A DNA stretch of 47,281 nt from Schlesneria paludicola DSM 18645 (GTDB lineage Bacteria; Planctomycetota; Planctomycetia; Planctomycetales; Planctomycetaceae): contig CAMAYU010000026.1 of assembly GCA_945862235.1 (NCBI GenBank), positions 1 to 47,281 on the forward strand. Direction: 5' to 3'. The notes beneath the pieces are model-generated. The model worked only from the letters and a program-made list of their open reading frames with translations. It was not told the origin of the DNA and ran no database searches. Position numbers and translations under genes: made by a program. Shown in pieces: positions 18,901 through 27,830 of the stretch. Position 1 is the first letter of the stretch. The number at the start of each line of letters is the position of its first letter.

Positions 18901-19553
18901 GGCAGGCGATCAAGGGAGCCGCTCGCAGCAAACCGGGAGCGACGGAAATCTTGAAGCTCGCCGAGTCGAAAGCGTTCGATGACACGTTCGCTCCCGCCCT
19001 GTCGGCCGCGCTGCAAGCGGCACCGCTCGATGCCGCGCAGAAGACGCTCGTGGCGACGCTCTTCCCGGCTCCGGCTGGCAAAGACTCCAAGCCACTCCCG
19101 CCGCTGAGTGAACTTGCCAAGCTGAAGGGGAACGCGGGCAACGGCCAGAAGCAGTTTGCCACGACGGGCAAGTGTGCGACCTGCCACATCGTCAACGGCG
19201 AGGGAAAAGAAGTCGGGCCGAACCTCTCTGAGATCGGAGCCAAGCTCAGCCGACAGGCGCTGTTTGAATCGATCGTCTTCCCCAGCGCGGGGATCAGCCA
19301 CAACTACGAAGCGTGGACGATCGTCCTCAACAACGGCACGACGCAAACGGGCCTCCTCGTCAGTGAAGACGGTGAAAAGCTCAGCCTCAAGGGAATCGAT
19401 GCGATCGTCCGCACGATCGCGATTAAGGACATCGACGAACGTCAGAAGAACACGATCTCGCTGATGCCCGCCGACCTCGCGAAGTTGCTCTCGCAGGAGG
19501 AAATGGCCGACGTGGTCGAGTACCTGATGACGCTCAAAAAGGCCAAGAAGTAG
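15945..19553 (+). CDS. Secreted PVC-type dehydrogenase with NPCBM, HEAT-like and heme c domains
   Basis: About 1,202 residues, multi-domain and exported. After a signal peptide (MLIRPLASLAALALLSASGF) comes an NPCBM-like carbohydrate-binding module (GIGTHANSVIGFDLPAGTTR). Residues about 190-570 form the PVC membrane-bound dehydrogenase propeller (SIDIDHLGRVWVCEVVNYRH, LEDTNGDGVADKQTVFHQGT, and FVADWYDPGVGGHR). A helical HEAT-like region follows. The end is the PVC heme-binding domain: CATCH at 1077-1081 anchors a c-type heme, with a distal Met expected later. ATG 15945 has GGAG nine bases upstream and is preferred to ATG 15930. It probably oxidises a sugar or sulfated polysaccharide product in the periplasm and passes electrons to its own heme. 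A short hairpin at 19573-19607 ends the unit. Confidence 0.92.
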   Translation: MLIRPLASLAALALLSASGFCFAQEPKFQSKVINRETPGHAVEIDVDVTGAKELYLVVRDGGDGFGADWADWAEPRLVTPSGEKKLTEIKWKSAGADWGNVAVGKNAGGDAMKIAGKAVEYGIGTHANSVIGFDLPAGTTRFKARGGIDNGGSGQPLGSSVQFAVYTQKPPVQVTQGSVPAGGGSREAKDAVSGLDVAEGLEALLFASEASNPAMLNPTSIDIDHLGRVWVCEVVNYRHRKGERKEGDRILILEDTNGDGVADKQTVFHQGTDVDSAHGICVLPTPSGKGTKIIVSANDNVFFLHDEDGDLKSDKKEMLFTGIAGTQHDHGIHAFHFGPDGKLYFNFGNSGNQIKDKDGKQIVDMAGNEVTAARKPYQEGMVFRCNMDGSEFETLGWNFRNNWEIAVDSFGTLWQSDNDDDGNKGVRINFVMEFGDYGYKDQMTGAGWQSPRTNMETEIPLRHWHLNDPGTVPNLLQTGAGSPTGICVYEGDLLPEIFRNQVIHCDAGPNVVRAYPVKKSGAGYTAETVNILTGARDNWFRPSDVCVAPDGSLFVADWYDPGVGGHRMGDADRGRLFRVAPPKTPYKVAKVDVSTVEGAIAALKSPNEVARYVGWTALAEFLNSKQGEADAALTKVWSSDPNPRVRARALGVLAKNPAIGHKAIAAAIADKDADIRCAGLRLARQVYRPVEGTRNTVALVGLIGNLSADLSPEVRRECLVALRNLKAPQKAELWAKLALQHDGKDRWYLEAIGLAADGDWDACVTAIKKLGPAYAKPGDAFANPIARDIIWRARAVAEGANTAKTLAMLLASDHVSAADAPRYIRSFDFQPQSQQKDDALIQLAFGNFGDEAKTKFINTEAISRLKGFDVSKNPAQMAALNRVLDGVKGQPQFITLVEKFNVADRFPDLLALAQAKPDDQIGIDAVKLLLDKKANDLLSAALASDNDKGRSALATATALSNTGDVNASPLLLPVVKNDKAPADLRRQAIKGAARSKPGATEILKLAESKAFDDTFAPALSAALQAAPLDAAQKTLVATLFPAPAGKDSKPLPPLSELAKLKGNAGNGQKQFATTGKCATCHIVNGEGKEVGPNLSEIGAKLSRQALFESIVFPSAGISHNYEAWTIVLNNGTTQTGLLVSEDGEKLSLKGIDAIVRTIAIKDIDERQKNTISLMPADLAKLLSQEEMADVVEYLMTLKKAKK

Positions 19554-19572
19554 ACCGCCGCCACACGTGACT

Positions 19573-19607
19573 CGCGATCCGTGCGACCTCAAGTTGCACG
19601 GATCGCG
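19573..19607 (+). terminator. Possible terminator after the PVC gene
   Basis: A perfect 12-bp stem (CGCGATCCGTGC) with an 11-base loop, 20 bases past the stop. The tail GCATTCTTT is only weakly T-rich. Confidence 0.5.
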
Positions 19608-19719
19608 GCATTCTTTGGAGCCGCGTGTTGAGTCGCGTTTCAACGGCTTGTTCCTCGCGCGGCTGCGGCCTACGATGCCGCGCGACTTGCTGACACACTT
19701 GTCATTCGTGGAGAGACTG

Positions 19720-20181
19720 ATGCCCGCTGAACCGACCAACAAGACGATCCTCATCATCGACGATGACCGTGAAATTGCCGCGATGCTGATGGGAGTTCTC
19801 CAGAGCAATGGGCACCGCGTCGTCCACGCACAGAACGGCGTGGAAGGCCAACGTCAAATCGAAGCGATCAAACCGGACCTCGTGATCACCGACATGATGA
19901 TGCCGCGCATGGGGGGCTTTCCGGTGCTGGAGTTCCTCAAGACATTGGAGTCTCCGCCAGCCGTGATCATGATCACCGCGAACGAAGGGGGACGGCACAA
20001 AGCGTACGCCGAGATGCTCGGCGTGGCCGACTACCTGAGAAAACCGTTCCCGATGGAAGTGCTGCTCGAATCGGTCCGCCGCATCTTCGCGACCAAGGAT
20101 GGGACCGAAGAGAAGGCCGCGCCGCTCAAAAAGGCCGTTCGCAAGCGGGCAGTGAAGTCGGAGACCGACGACGAGGATTAG
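19720..20181 (+). CDS. Orphan single-domain response regulator
   Basis: 153 residues: one CheY-like receiver plus a basic tail. Acidic pocket at Asp14-16 (IIDDDRE), phospho-acceptor Asp58 (VITDMMMP), Thr86 (MITANEG) and Lys108 (YLRKPFP) are all in place, so it should be phosphorylated normally. The last 25 residues (EEKAAPLKKAVRKRAVKS plus an acidic end) are unstructured and carry no DNA-binding domain. No histidine kinase is nearby, so its partner is elsewhere. It likely acts by protein-protein contact. ATG 19720 is preceded by GGAGAG; an in-frame extension back to 19567 runs through the hairpin and has no ribosome site. Confidence 0.92.
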   Translation: MPAEPTNKTILIIDDDREIAAMLMGVLQSNGHRVVHAQNGVEGQRQIEAIKPDLVITDMMMPRMGGFPVLEFLKTLESPPAVIMITANEGGRHKAYAEMLGVADYLRKPFPMEVLLESVRRIFATKDGTEEKAAPLKKAVRKRAVKSETDDED

Positions 20182-20203
20182 GAACGCGGAGCAGTCCCAT
20201 TTG

Positions 20204-20275
20204 GAGGACGGGCACTCTTGCCCGTCTGCTCTTCAATGTGAAAGCCGGACGGGCCGAAGTGCCCATCCTACGTCG
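20204..20275. repeat. Inverted repeat, GGGCACTCTTGCCCGTC family (diverged)
   Basis: Left GGAGGACGGGCACTCTTGCC, right GGACGGGCCGAAGTGCCCATCC. It lies between the convergent receiver and lipoprotein genes and may end transcription in both directions. Confidence 0.75.
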
Positions 20276-20276
20276 C

Positions 20277-20552
20277 TCAGTTGAAGCCCATGTTGCGGTT
20301 GATGTCGCGAGCCTGATCTGACCAAAGGATCTTGTCGAGCGGGTCTTCCCCTTCAGCCCGGCGATTGCCGCGACCGATCTTGCCCGCGTCGGATCGCCAG
20401 TCGGCTTTGGGTTCGTCAACGTCCGGTTCCCACTGCTCGCTCTTGGCAAACGGTTTGGATTTTCCAAAGCCAATCCCTGACGAAGAGCAACCGAGCGTCG
20501 CTGTCGAAACGGCGATCAACAGGGCGAACTGGGCGACTGGACCGAGTAACAT
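20277..20552 (-). CDS. Small putative lipoprotein
   Basis: 91 residues. A hydrophobic leader (LLIAVSTATLG) ends in the lipobox TLGC with the acylated Cys at 22, followed by SSSG. This points to export and lipid anchoring. The mature part is hydrophilic and ends in DQARDINRNMGFN; no domain is recognised. Short planctomycete lipoproteins of this form are common and uncharacterised. The start at 20552 is well placed, with GGGAGT seven bases upstream. It is convergent with the receiver gene and transcribed alone. Confidence 0.8.
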   Translation of the reverse strand: MLLGPVAQFALLIAVSTATLGCSSSGIGFGKSKPFAKSEQWEPDVDEPKADWRSDAGKIGRGNRRAEGEDPLDKILWSDQARDINRNMGFN

Positions 20553-20708
20553 TGAAAGACTCCCGCGTGCAAAAATGGTCGATCCCGGCCTGTGGTCTTG
20601 ACGCCGGAGACGGTCGAACCGCGCGGGCTTATCTCAGAATGGCTGAAATGTGTCGATATGGTTTCGGGCTGCCGAGCAGCCCGTAGGGCGAGCGGAAAGA
20701 GTTGTCTG

Positions 20709-20788
20709 CCCCACACCAACCCGCAGTGTGAACGAGGACGAAAGTCGAGCGACGAGAATCCTCGCTCACGCTGCGGGTTGGTGTGGGG
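20709..20788. repeat. Inverted repeat, CCAACCCGCAG family
   Basis: Arms 20709-20726 and 20771-20788 (18 bases) are exact complements, with a second inner pairing (GTGA-GAGGA/TCCTC-TCAC). A half copy is at 6388-6412. The surrounding gap 20553-20864 has a short GGGCTGC/GCAGCCC hairpin near 20668 but no gene. Confidence 0.88.
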
Positions 20789-20864
20789 AGTAAACCCTGT
20801 CTTGCCACCCGCCTGATGACTTGGCCCGCTCCCTCGTTTCATAACCCTCGTTGAGTCTCCTTCG

Positions 20865-21575
20865 ATGACACCTCCCACTGCTCCGCTCGATGTTCTGGTG
20901 GTCGCACCTCATCCCGACGATGCCGAGATTGGTGTCGGCGGAACGCTCATTCGTTGTCAGCGCGAGGGACTGCGAACGGGGGTCGTCGATCTGACGACGG
21001 GCGAGCCGACGCCGCACGGTTCGTTAGAGATTCGCGCGAGAGAAACCGCCGCCGCGACGAAGATTCTCGGTCTCGACTGGCGGCGCAATCTCGGGTTGCC
21101 CAACCGATCACTGGAGCCGACGCTCGACGCGCGTCGCGCACTGGCTACGGTCTTCCGGATCACACGTCCCAAACTGATCCTCGCGCCGTACTGGGAGGAC
21201 AGCCACCCGGACCATATCGCCGCGTCGAGCCTCGTCGATGCCGCCCGCTTCTGGGCGAAGCTGTCTCGCAGCGACATGCCCGGCGAGCCGTATTTGCCAC
21301 CGCGCGTCCTCTACTACTTCAGCATCCATTTGAGAATTCATCCGCAGCCCGCGTTCGTGTTCGACATCAGCGACGCAATCGAGGCGAAGCTGGAAGCCAT
21401 TCGCTGCTTCGAGAGCCAGCTCATCACCGGCCGTTCGACTGAGTTCCCGACGGCCCTCGATGACATCCGCGACCGGGCACGCTATTGGGGCTGGAGCATC
21501 CATGCGAAGTACGGCGAACCGTTCGCCAGCCGCGAGACACTGCGAGTGGCTAGCTTGCGCGAATGGCTCGCTTGA
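20865..21575 (+). CDS. bshB1: PIG-L family deacetylase, BshB1-like
   Basis: 236 residues, full length for the family. The zinc site is plain: PHPDDAE (His16, Asp18, Asp19) and YWEDSHPDH (His114, Asp116, His117). The whole pattern, including VDLTTGEPTPHG, NLGLPNRSLEPT, LILAPYWEDSHPDH, VLYYFSI, FVFDISDAIEAKLEAI and RARYWGWSI, matches BshB1, the N-acetylglucosaminyl-malate deacetylase of bacillithiol synthesis. That step frees the amine to which cysteine is later joined. bshA and bshC are not in the window. A different amino-sugar deacetylase remains possible. Cytoplasmic; no signal peptide. It is followed by an inverted repeat rather than a cotranscribed partner. Confidence 0.8.
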   Translation: MTPPTAPLDVLVVAPHPDDAEIGVGGTLIRCQREGLRTGVVDLTTGEPTPHGSLEIRARETAAATKILGLDWRRNLGLPNRSLEPTLDARRALATVFRITRPKLILAPYWEDSHPDHIAASSLVDAARFWAKLSRSDMPGEPYLPPRVLYYFSIHLRIHPQPAFVFDISDAIEAKLEAIRCFESQLITGRSTEFPTALDDIRDRARYWGWSIHAKYGEPFASRETLRVASLREWLA

Positions 21576-21602
21576 GCGGCGACGCGCCCGCTCAAGCACG
21601 AA

Positions 21603-21677
21603 TCAGGCGAGCCGGGTACCGTCAGGCCCCGGATTTCGCGATGAAGAATCCGGGGCCTGACGGTACCCGGCTCACCA
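21603..21677. repeat. Solo outer-shell palindrome, GGTGAGCCGGG...CAGGCCCCGG
   Basis: Left arm AGGCGAGCCGGGTACCGTCA with GGCCCCGGATT; right arm AATCCGGGGCC then TGACGGTACCCGGCTCACC. This is the outer shell of the nested palindromes (3.9 and 39.3 kb), here without the inner insertions. Confidence 0.85.
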
Positions 21678-21717
21678 AGAACGTCTCGTGATCGACGGTC
21701 TGAGATTAGGTCAATTC

Positions 21718-23382
21718 ATGTCGCTGCTCGTGATTCGCAATGGGACCGTGTACGACCCGACCAACGGCGTCGATGGTCAGGTGCGTGACATTTGGATCGA
21801 GGGGGGCAAGGTCGTCGCCGCGCCGGTCGATCCTCACGCCAAGGCCGATCGCACGCTCGACGCCAGTGGCTTGGTGATCATGCCGGGAGGTGTGGACATG
21901 CACTGTCACATTGCCGGGCCGAAGGTAAACGCCGCGCGGAAGATGTTGCCCGAGGAACGGCGTCGTGCGCGGATGTTGCACCGTACCGAGATCGCTCGCT
22001 CGGGAACGACTGGCAGTTGTCCGTCCACGTTTGCGACGGGCTATCTGTACGCAGGACTCGGCTACACGACCGCCTTCGATGCGGCGATCCCGCCGCTGGT
22101 CGCTCGTCATGCACATGAGGAATTTGAAGACACGCCGCTGCTCGATAAGGGATTTTTTGTTCTTGCGGGAAACAACCAGTTCGTCATGCAGCAGCTCAAA
22201 AATGGGCAGCCGGAGCTGGTGAAGGCGTATCTTGGCTGGTTGCTCAATGCGACGAAGGGCTACGCCATCAAGGCGGTCAATCCGGGCGGGGTTGAGGTGT
22301 GGAAGAGTCGCGGGCTGGGCAATGTTTCGGGGTTGGACGACACGGTCGATCACTTCGACGTGACGCCGCGACAGATCGTGAGGGGCCTCGCGGCGGCGGT
22401 CGATGAGTTGCGGTTGCCGCACGCGCTGCATCTGCACTGCAACAACCTCGGGATGCCCGGTAATTGGTCCACCACGTTGGAAACGATGCGCGCGTTGGAG
22501 GGGCATCGCGGACATCTGACTCACATTCAGTATCACAGCTACGCGGGCGATCCCGACGATCAGGCGACGTTTGGCTCGCGCGTCCCCGAGTTGGCGGACT
22601 ATGTGAACTCGCACTCGAACCTGACCGTCGATGTCGGCCAAGTGATGTTTGGCCAGACGTGTTCGATGACGGGCGACGGGCCGCTCGGGCATTACCTGCA
22701 TCGGGTTCTTGGCGGCGCGTGGTTCAGTTGCGACCTTGAACAGGAGTGCGGTTGCGGGATCGCGCCGATCAAGTACCGACGGAAGAGTCTGGTTCACGCC
22801 CTGCAATGGGCGATCGGCCTCGAGTGGTATCTGCTGATCGACGATCCGTGGCGAGTCGCGATGAGTACCGATCATCCGAACGGCGCGTCGTTCTTGGCGT
22901 ACCCGCAGATCATCGCGTTACTCATGGATCGGACTCGCCGCGCGGAGGTTCTCGCCACGCTGCCCGAAGCGGTGCGCACGCGCTGCGTGCTGCCCGATCT
23001 CACGCGCGAATACACGCTGAACGAGATCGCGATCATCACGCGGGCGGCTCCGGCAAAGATGCTCGGGTTGACACATAAAGGGCATCTCGGCCCCGGAGCC
23101 GATGCCGACGTGACGATCTATACGCCGAATAGCGACATCGAGCAGATGTTCGAGTTGCCGCGCTGCGTCCTCAAATCGGGCGAAATCATCATCGACCAAG
23201 GCGAAGTTCGGAGCAGCGCCAACGGCGCGACTCAGCACGTCAGTCCCGAGTTCGATGACGCGGCGATCCCGATCATCCGCGAGTGGTTCGAGGCGCACTA
23301 CACGGTGCAGTTTCGGAACTACCCGATGCAGGACGAAGAGCTGCTCGGCAAGATGGTTTCCGTCCCGATGACTTCACCGTGA
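21718..23382 (+). CDS. fhcA: Formylmethanofuran dehydrogenase-type subunit A (FhcA)
   Basis: 554 residues, an amidohydrolase-fold protein. The metal site HCH motif appears as DMHCHIAG (His62, His64), a candidate carboxylated Lys is in GYAIKAVNPGG (Lys185), and STDHPNG supplies the late Asp. The sequence GLGYTTAFDAAIPPLVARHA and the long conserved body identify the FwdA/FmdA/FhcA family. In methylotrophs and planctomycetes FhcA is part of the formyltransferase/hydrolase complex that releases formate from formyl-methanopterin during formaldehyde oxidation. The partners fhcB, fhcC and fhcD usually lie beside it but are absent here. ATG 21718 has TAGG eight bases upstream; a GTG 30 bases earlier is less likely. 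Confidence 0.9.
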   Translation: MSLLVIRNGTVYDPTNGVDGQVRDIWIEGGKVVAAPVDPHAKADRTLDASGLVIMPGGVDMHCHIAGPKVNAARKMLPEERRRARMLHRTEIARSGTTGSCPSTFATGYLYAGLGYTTAFDAAIPPLVARHAHEEFEDTPLLDKGFFVLAGNNQFVMQQLKNGQPELVKAYLGWLLNATKGYAIKAVNPGGVEVWKSRGLGNVSGLDDTVDHFDVTPRQIVRGLAAAVDELRLPHALHLHCNNLGMPGNWSTTLETMRALEGHRGHLTHIQYHSYAGDPDDQATFGSRVPELADYVNSHSNLTVDVGQVMFGQTCSMTGDGPLGHYLHRVLGGAWFSCDLEQECGCGIAPIKYRRKSLVHALQWAIGLEWYLLIDDPWRVAMSTDHPNGASFLAYPQIIALLMDRTRRAEVLATLPEAVRTRCVLPDLTREYTLNEIAIITRAAPAKMLGLTHKGHLGPGADADVTIYTPNSDIEQMFELPRCVLKSGEIIIDQGEVRSSANGATQHVSPEFDDAAIPIIREWFEAHYTVQFRNYPMQDEELLGKMVSVPMTSP

Positions 23383-23407
23383 TTTGAGTGAGTCAGTGCA
23401 GCGGGAC

Positions 23408-23636
23408 GTAGGACGGACACTCCCGCCCGTCGGCTTTTTGGCAGTCCGTTCACGCGGAGAAAGACGGGCAAGAGTGCCGTGACCGACAAAAGTCGCCTTC
23501 ATCGCTCCGCGTGAAGTCAGCCGAGTCACCAACGATCCGGATACGCGGGAAACTGCGTCATTCCGCGTTCGGCTCTCTTCACGCGGAGCGATGAAGGCGA
23601 CTTTTGGCGGGGCACATCAAGCGTGCCCGTCCTACG
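23408..23636. repeat. Repeat of the GGGCAAGAGTGCCCGTCC family interrupted by a second palindrome
   Basis: The outer repeat's left arm is at 23408-23431. Its right arm is split into 23464-23479 and 23619-23636. Between the two pieces sits an inverted repeat with perfect 30-base arms at 23488-23517 and 23578-23607. CAAGAGTGCC on the left and CAAGCGTGCC on the right look like a duplicated target. Confidence 0.85.
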
Positions 23637-23655
23637 AGGGAATTCCAACAGGCTG

Positions 23656-24300
23656 CTATCCTCGCGCCTGCTTCATCAGCGTGACATACTGTCCGGCGAG
23701 ATCGCGGATGCGGTCGAAGTCGCCTCGTTCGAGCGCGTCCTTCTCGACGAGTTGGCTTCCGAGTCCAACAGCACACGCGCCCGCTTTGACGAAGTCTTTG
23801 AGCGTCTCCAAATTGACGCCGCCCGTCGGCATCAACCGAACTTGCGGCAGCGGGCCTTTGAGCGCCTTGAGGTACGCCGGGCCACCGATATCGGCCGGGA
23901 AGAGCTTCACGATGTCGGCTCCGGCTTCCCAAGCAGTCAGCACTTCTGTCGGCGTGTACGCACCGGGCATGATCCCTTTGTCGTAACGCAGCGCCAACTT
24001 GATGACTTCGAGGTTGACGGTCGGTGAGACGAGGAACTCGGCACCGGCAAGGATCGCCGTTCGAGCCGTCTCGGGATCGAGGACCGTTCCCGCGCCAAGC
24101 AGAACCTTCGACCCAAGCTCTTTCTTCACGGCCGAGATCACTTCCACCACGCCCGGCGTCGTGAACGTGACTTCGATGATATCGATGCCACCTTCATAGA
24201 GTGCCCGCGCGACGTTGACCAACTGATCGCTGGACGAGGCACGAATGATGGCGACCAAGCCGCGATCAAGAACGCGCTGCAAACTTTCGTGACGACTCAT
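23656..24300 (-). CDS. eda: KDPG/KHG aldolase
   Basis: 214 residues, standard for the class I aldolase that splits 2-keto-3-deoxy-6-phosphogluconate to pyruvate and glyceraldehyde-3-phosphate (Entner-Doudoroff), or 4-hydroxy-2-oxoglutarate. Catalytic Glu43 is in IIEVTFTTPG and the Schiff-base Lys132 in ADIVKLFPAD. GAGTVLD, SPTVN, MPGAYTPTEV and MPTGGVNLE are all conserved. The related KDPGal aldolase is an alternative. ATG 24300 follows GAAGGA. It lies 32 bases behind the minus-strand gene 24333-24818 and is probably cotranscribed with it. No other Entner-Doudoroff gene is in the window. Confidence 0.93.
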   Translation of the reverse strand: MSRHESLQRVLDRGLVAIIRASSSDQLVNVARALYEGGIDIIEVTFTTPGVVEVISAVKKELGSKVLLGAGTVLDPETARTAILAGAEFLVSPTVNLEVIKLALRYDKGIMPGAYTPTEVLTAWEAGADIVKLFPADIGGPAYLKALKGPLPQVRLMPTGGVNLETLKDFVKAGACAVGLGSQLVEKDALERGDFDRIRDLAGQYVTLMKQARG

Positions 24301-24332
24301 GGAGTGTGGTCCTTCGGGAAGAGTGGGGCCGG

Positions 24333-24818
24333 TCAAACGCGGGCCGAGAATTTTTCAGCGTACTCAAGGATCCACTGATCGATCAGGTCGCGGAATCCGT
24401 CCAAGTCGAGTTGGGCCAGTTGTTGGTAGTGCGTGCGGCTGAGAACCTCTTTGTTGCGGATCGTTCCGCGTGCGATCAGTTCCACGATCCGGCTGGCCGA
24501 GTACGGACGAATGACCATCTCGAGCCGACTGTAGTACTTGTTGAGCGGCTTGCCGTCGCCGGGTGCAAGGTCATCGCGTGAGATCTTCGCGCCCCAGCCG
24601 TCCGCTCCCACGATTGACTGAAAATCGAAACCGGCAAAGTGGACGACGAGTTTTCGCAGACAGACTTCAATTGCTTCCGACAGTTCGAGTCGTGCTTTGG
24701 AGTGCAGATTCTTGCACTCGTCTTCGGTCATGGCTCGCTCAGCCCGCTCGCGTGCTTGAGCGGAACGTTGTTGCTGTCCGCGTTCGATCGCGCGTTCGAG
24801 CCTCTGGTCAAAGTTCAT
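24333..24818 (-). CDS. Conserved hypothetical protein
   Basis: 161 residues from the ATG at 24818; an in-frame start at 24866 has no ribosome site. The N-terminal third is highly charged and helical (RLERAIERGQQQRSAQARER). The C-terminal part, with LVVHFAGFDFQSIVGADGWG and YYSRLEMVIRPYSASRIVEL, looks globular. There is no signal peptide or membrane segment. I do not recognise a named domain. It precedes the aldolase gene by 32 bases in the same direction, so the two may share a transcript, but no functional link is evident. Confidence 0.75.
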   Translation of the reverse strand: MNFDQRLERAIERGQQQRSAQARERAERAMTEDECKNLHSKARLELSEAIEVCLRKLVVHFAGFDFQSIVGADGWGAKISRDDLAPGDGKPLNKYYSRLEMVIRPYSASRIVELIARGTIRNKEVLSRTHYQQLAQLDLDGFRDLIDQWILEYAEKFSARV

Positions 24819-25238
24819 GGCATTGGTCCGTTCGTGATCGGGCTGCGAGGTGTGAACGCGGAACATCGTCTTGATCGGCGAGTGAAGTCTCGCATGGCTC
24901 TCGAAAGTGTGGAAAGCGGGACGATTCTAGGAAGGCCCTGCGGGGCGGGCAATCGCGCGTGAGGAGTTGGCTCACGCAAGGCGTCGGGGTGCCGCGCGAG
25001 GCTTCGCGCCTGTAATCCCTACAAGGTTGACGTGCGATTCCTGCAATCGCGGTGAGTCCCAAGCCGGAGCGAACTTGAAGGCCAATACCGCTTGACGTTC
25101 GCTTCGCCATGACATTCCCGCGTATTCGCTTGAGTCGATCAGGTGCGTTCAGCAAACCACGCCTTGGCACGGATGCTGCTTTGCCTGAGCAACGTGGACG
25201 ACTGGGCCATCGCCCAGTTGCGGTTGCTCAAGCTGTCG
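24819..25238. other. Intergenic region, no gene seen
   Basis: GC-rich sequence upstream of the minus-strand hypothetical gene. It has short self-complementary words (CACGCAAGGCG, GCGCGAGGCTTCGCGC) but no convincing gene, RNA or long repeat. Confidence 0.4.
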
Positions 25239-25331
25239 GGTGGAAACAGTGGCGCTTCGCCGCGCCGGCCCACCATGATTTCTCGACGATTCCCGAGGGT
25301 GGGCCGGCGCTCGAAGCGAGCTGGCCCCACC
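25239..25331. repeat. Inverted repeat, GGCGCTTCGCCGCGCCGG family (copy 2)
   Basis: Left arm GTGGCGCTTCGCCGCGCCGG then CCCACC; right arm GGTGGGCCGGCGCTCGAAGC then GAGCTGGCCCCACC. Same family as 3517-3613. Confidence 0.85.
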
Positions 25332-25468
25332 CTCCTACCTTGAAAAGGCGATGGCTCTGCGTTGACGACGACGCCGCTTGCTCGGCACAGGTCAACTGCC
25401 ATAATGCGGCCCCTCGACATCGCAACGGTCTGCGATGACGAGACGCATCTTGGCGGGGGACGTTGGTC

Positions 25469-25954
25469 ATGCTGGCGGTCGAAGTAAATTGGGAAAAGGT
25501 GAGGCAGCTCGGCGGGAGTCTCGCACCGTGGCAATGGGGTTTGGTGGTGCTGGTCGGCAGCATTGGCGTGTGGGCGTTGTTCCGGTTGCGAGCATGGTTT
25601 CGCGAAGATGACGGTCGTGCGGACGATCACATGGAAATGCTCACTCAGTTTCGAGATTTGCATCGGCAGGGTGGGATATCCGAGGACGAGTACCGATTGA
25701 TTAAGAGCCAGTTGGTAGCCGGTCATGCCTCGCAAACGCAGTCAGGACGGCGACCTTCCACAGCAGCGAAATCTGCCGGAAGGGCCTCGCCAAGCGGCCA
25801 AATGGTGGGACCACGCAACGCCACGGTGGACGAGTCAAGTACGAGCGAGAAATCGCCGACGATGGAGTCGGAAACAGAAGACCTGACGGATCGCACAGAA
25901 TTGGATCAAGCACGATCGGATCGTGCAGAGTCAGATCAGACGGAATTGGATTGA
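25469..25954 (+). CDS. Single-pass membrane protein with SHOCT-like motif and acidic tail
   Basis: 161 residues. A membrane segment at about 21-40 (WGLVVLVGSIGVWALFRL) is followed by a short helical motif, LTQFRDLHRQGGISEDEYRL, that matches the SHOCT pattern (L-x-x-L-x-x-x-G-x-I-(S/T)-x-x-E-F/Y). SHOCT modules often mediate oligomerisation near membranes. The last 70 residues are disordered and end in a quasi-repeat of Thr/Glu/Asp (TEDLTDRTELDQARSDRAES), which at DNA level is built from GATC-rich near-repeats. ATG 25469 has GGGGGA eight bases upstream. No partner is obvious; ClpX follows 212 bases later. Confidence 0.75.
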   Translation: MLAVEVNWEKVRQLGGSLAPWQWGLVVLVGSIGVWALFRLRAWFREDDGRADDHMEMLTQFRDLHRQGGISEDEYRLIKSQLVAGHASQTQSGRRPSTAAKSAGRASPSGQMVGPRNATVDESSTSEKSPTMESETEDLTDRTELDQARSDRAESDQTELD

Positions 25955-26166
25955 GCACTGACGAACGACGAGTGGATCAGAGATTAAGAAGACGAGACAT
26001 CGGGAAGACAGGCCACGACAAGACGATCGACACGCAGGCTCGAGGATGGGTCTGAACGAACGTCGCTGAAGAATCATGGCAGGGCTAGGGCCAAGGACGC
26101 GCCGCTTGCTTTCATCATCGAGTTACTCACCGACGAAACCCCCTCGGCAGCGTTGAAGGAAAGCTA

Positions 26167-27453
<1,287 letters not shown>

Positions 27454-27477
27454 AACGGTTCAACGTGTTTCAATTCT

Positions 27478-27507
27478 CCAGCCCGGTTCGTGTGCGAACC
27501 GGGCTGG
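27478..27507 (+). terminator. Rho-independent terminator of clpX
   Basis: A perfect 13-bp stem (CCAGCCCGGTTCG) with a TGTG loop, followed by TTTCGTT. It starts 25 bases past the stop codon. From here to 27830 no gene or long repeat is seen. Confidence 0.88.
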
Positions 27508-27830
27508 TTTCGTTGACGGTGGACCGCAAGTGAGCAGTGAACTCGGTTTCGCTATTCGCAACGTCTGTGGATTCTGCGGAGTTGTTGTCAGAGAGTGCAA
27601 AGTGAAAGGTGATCAGTGCAAAATTGCAGAGAACACTCGGCAGGAGGCACTTTTCACTGATTTCAACCAGCGATTTCATGGCTGGAGAGTGAGCCGCGTG
27701 AGATGCACTTGGACTGAAATTCCCTTCGTGTCTGACGGCTTGGTTTGAGTGGCTCGCCCATCCAACGCTATGATCCCGCCGCGTACTTTCATTCTTGATC
27801 CGTTCGCCACCGCACGAAAACGAGTCCGTC

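Noticed and set aside
18846..19808. Long minus-strand frames opposite the PVC dehydrogenase and receiver genes
   Set aside because: They are Arg-rich, have no recognisable fold and lie opposite strongly conserved genes.
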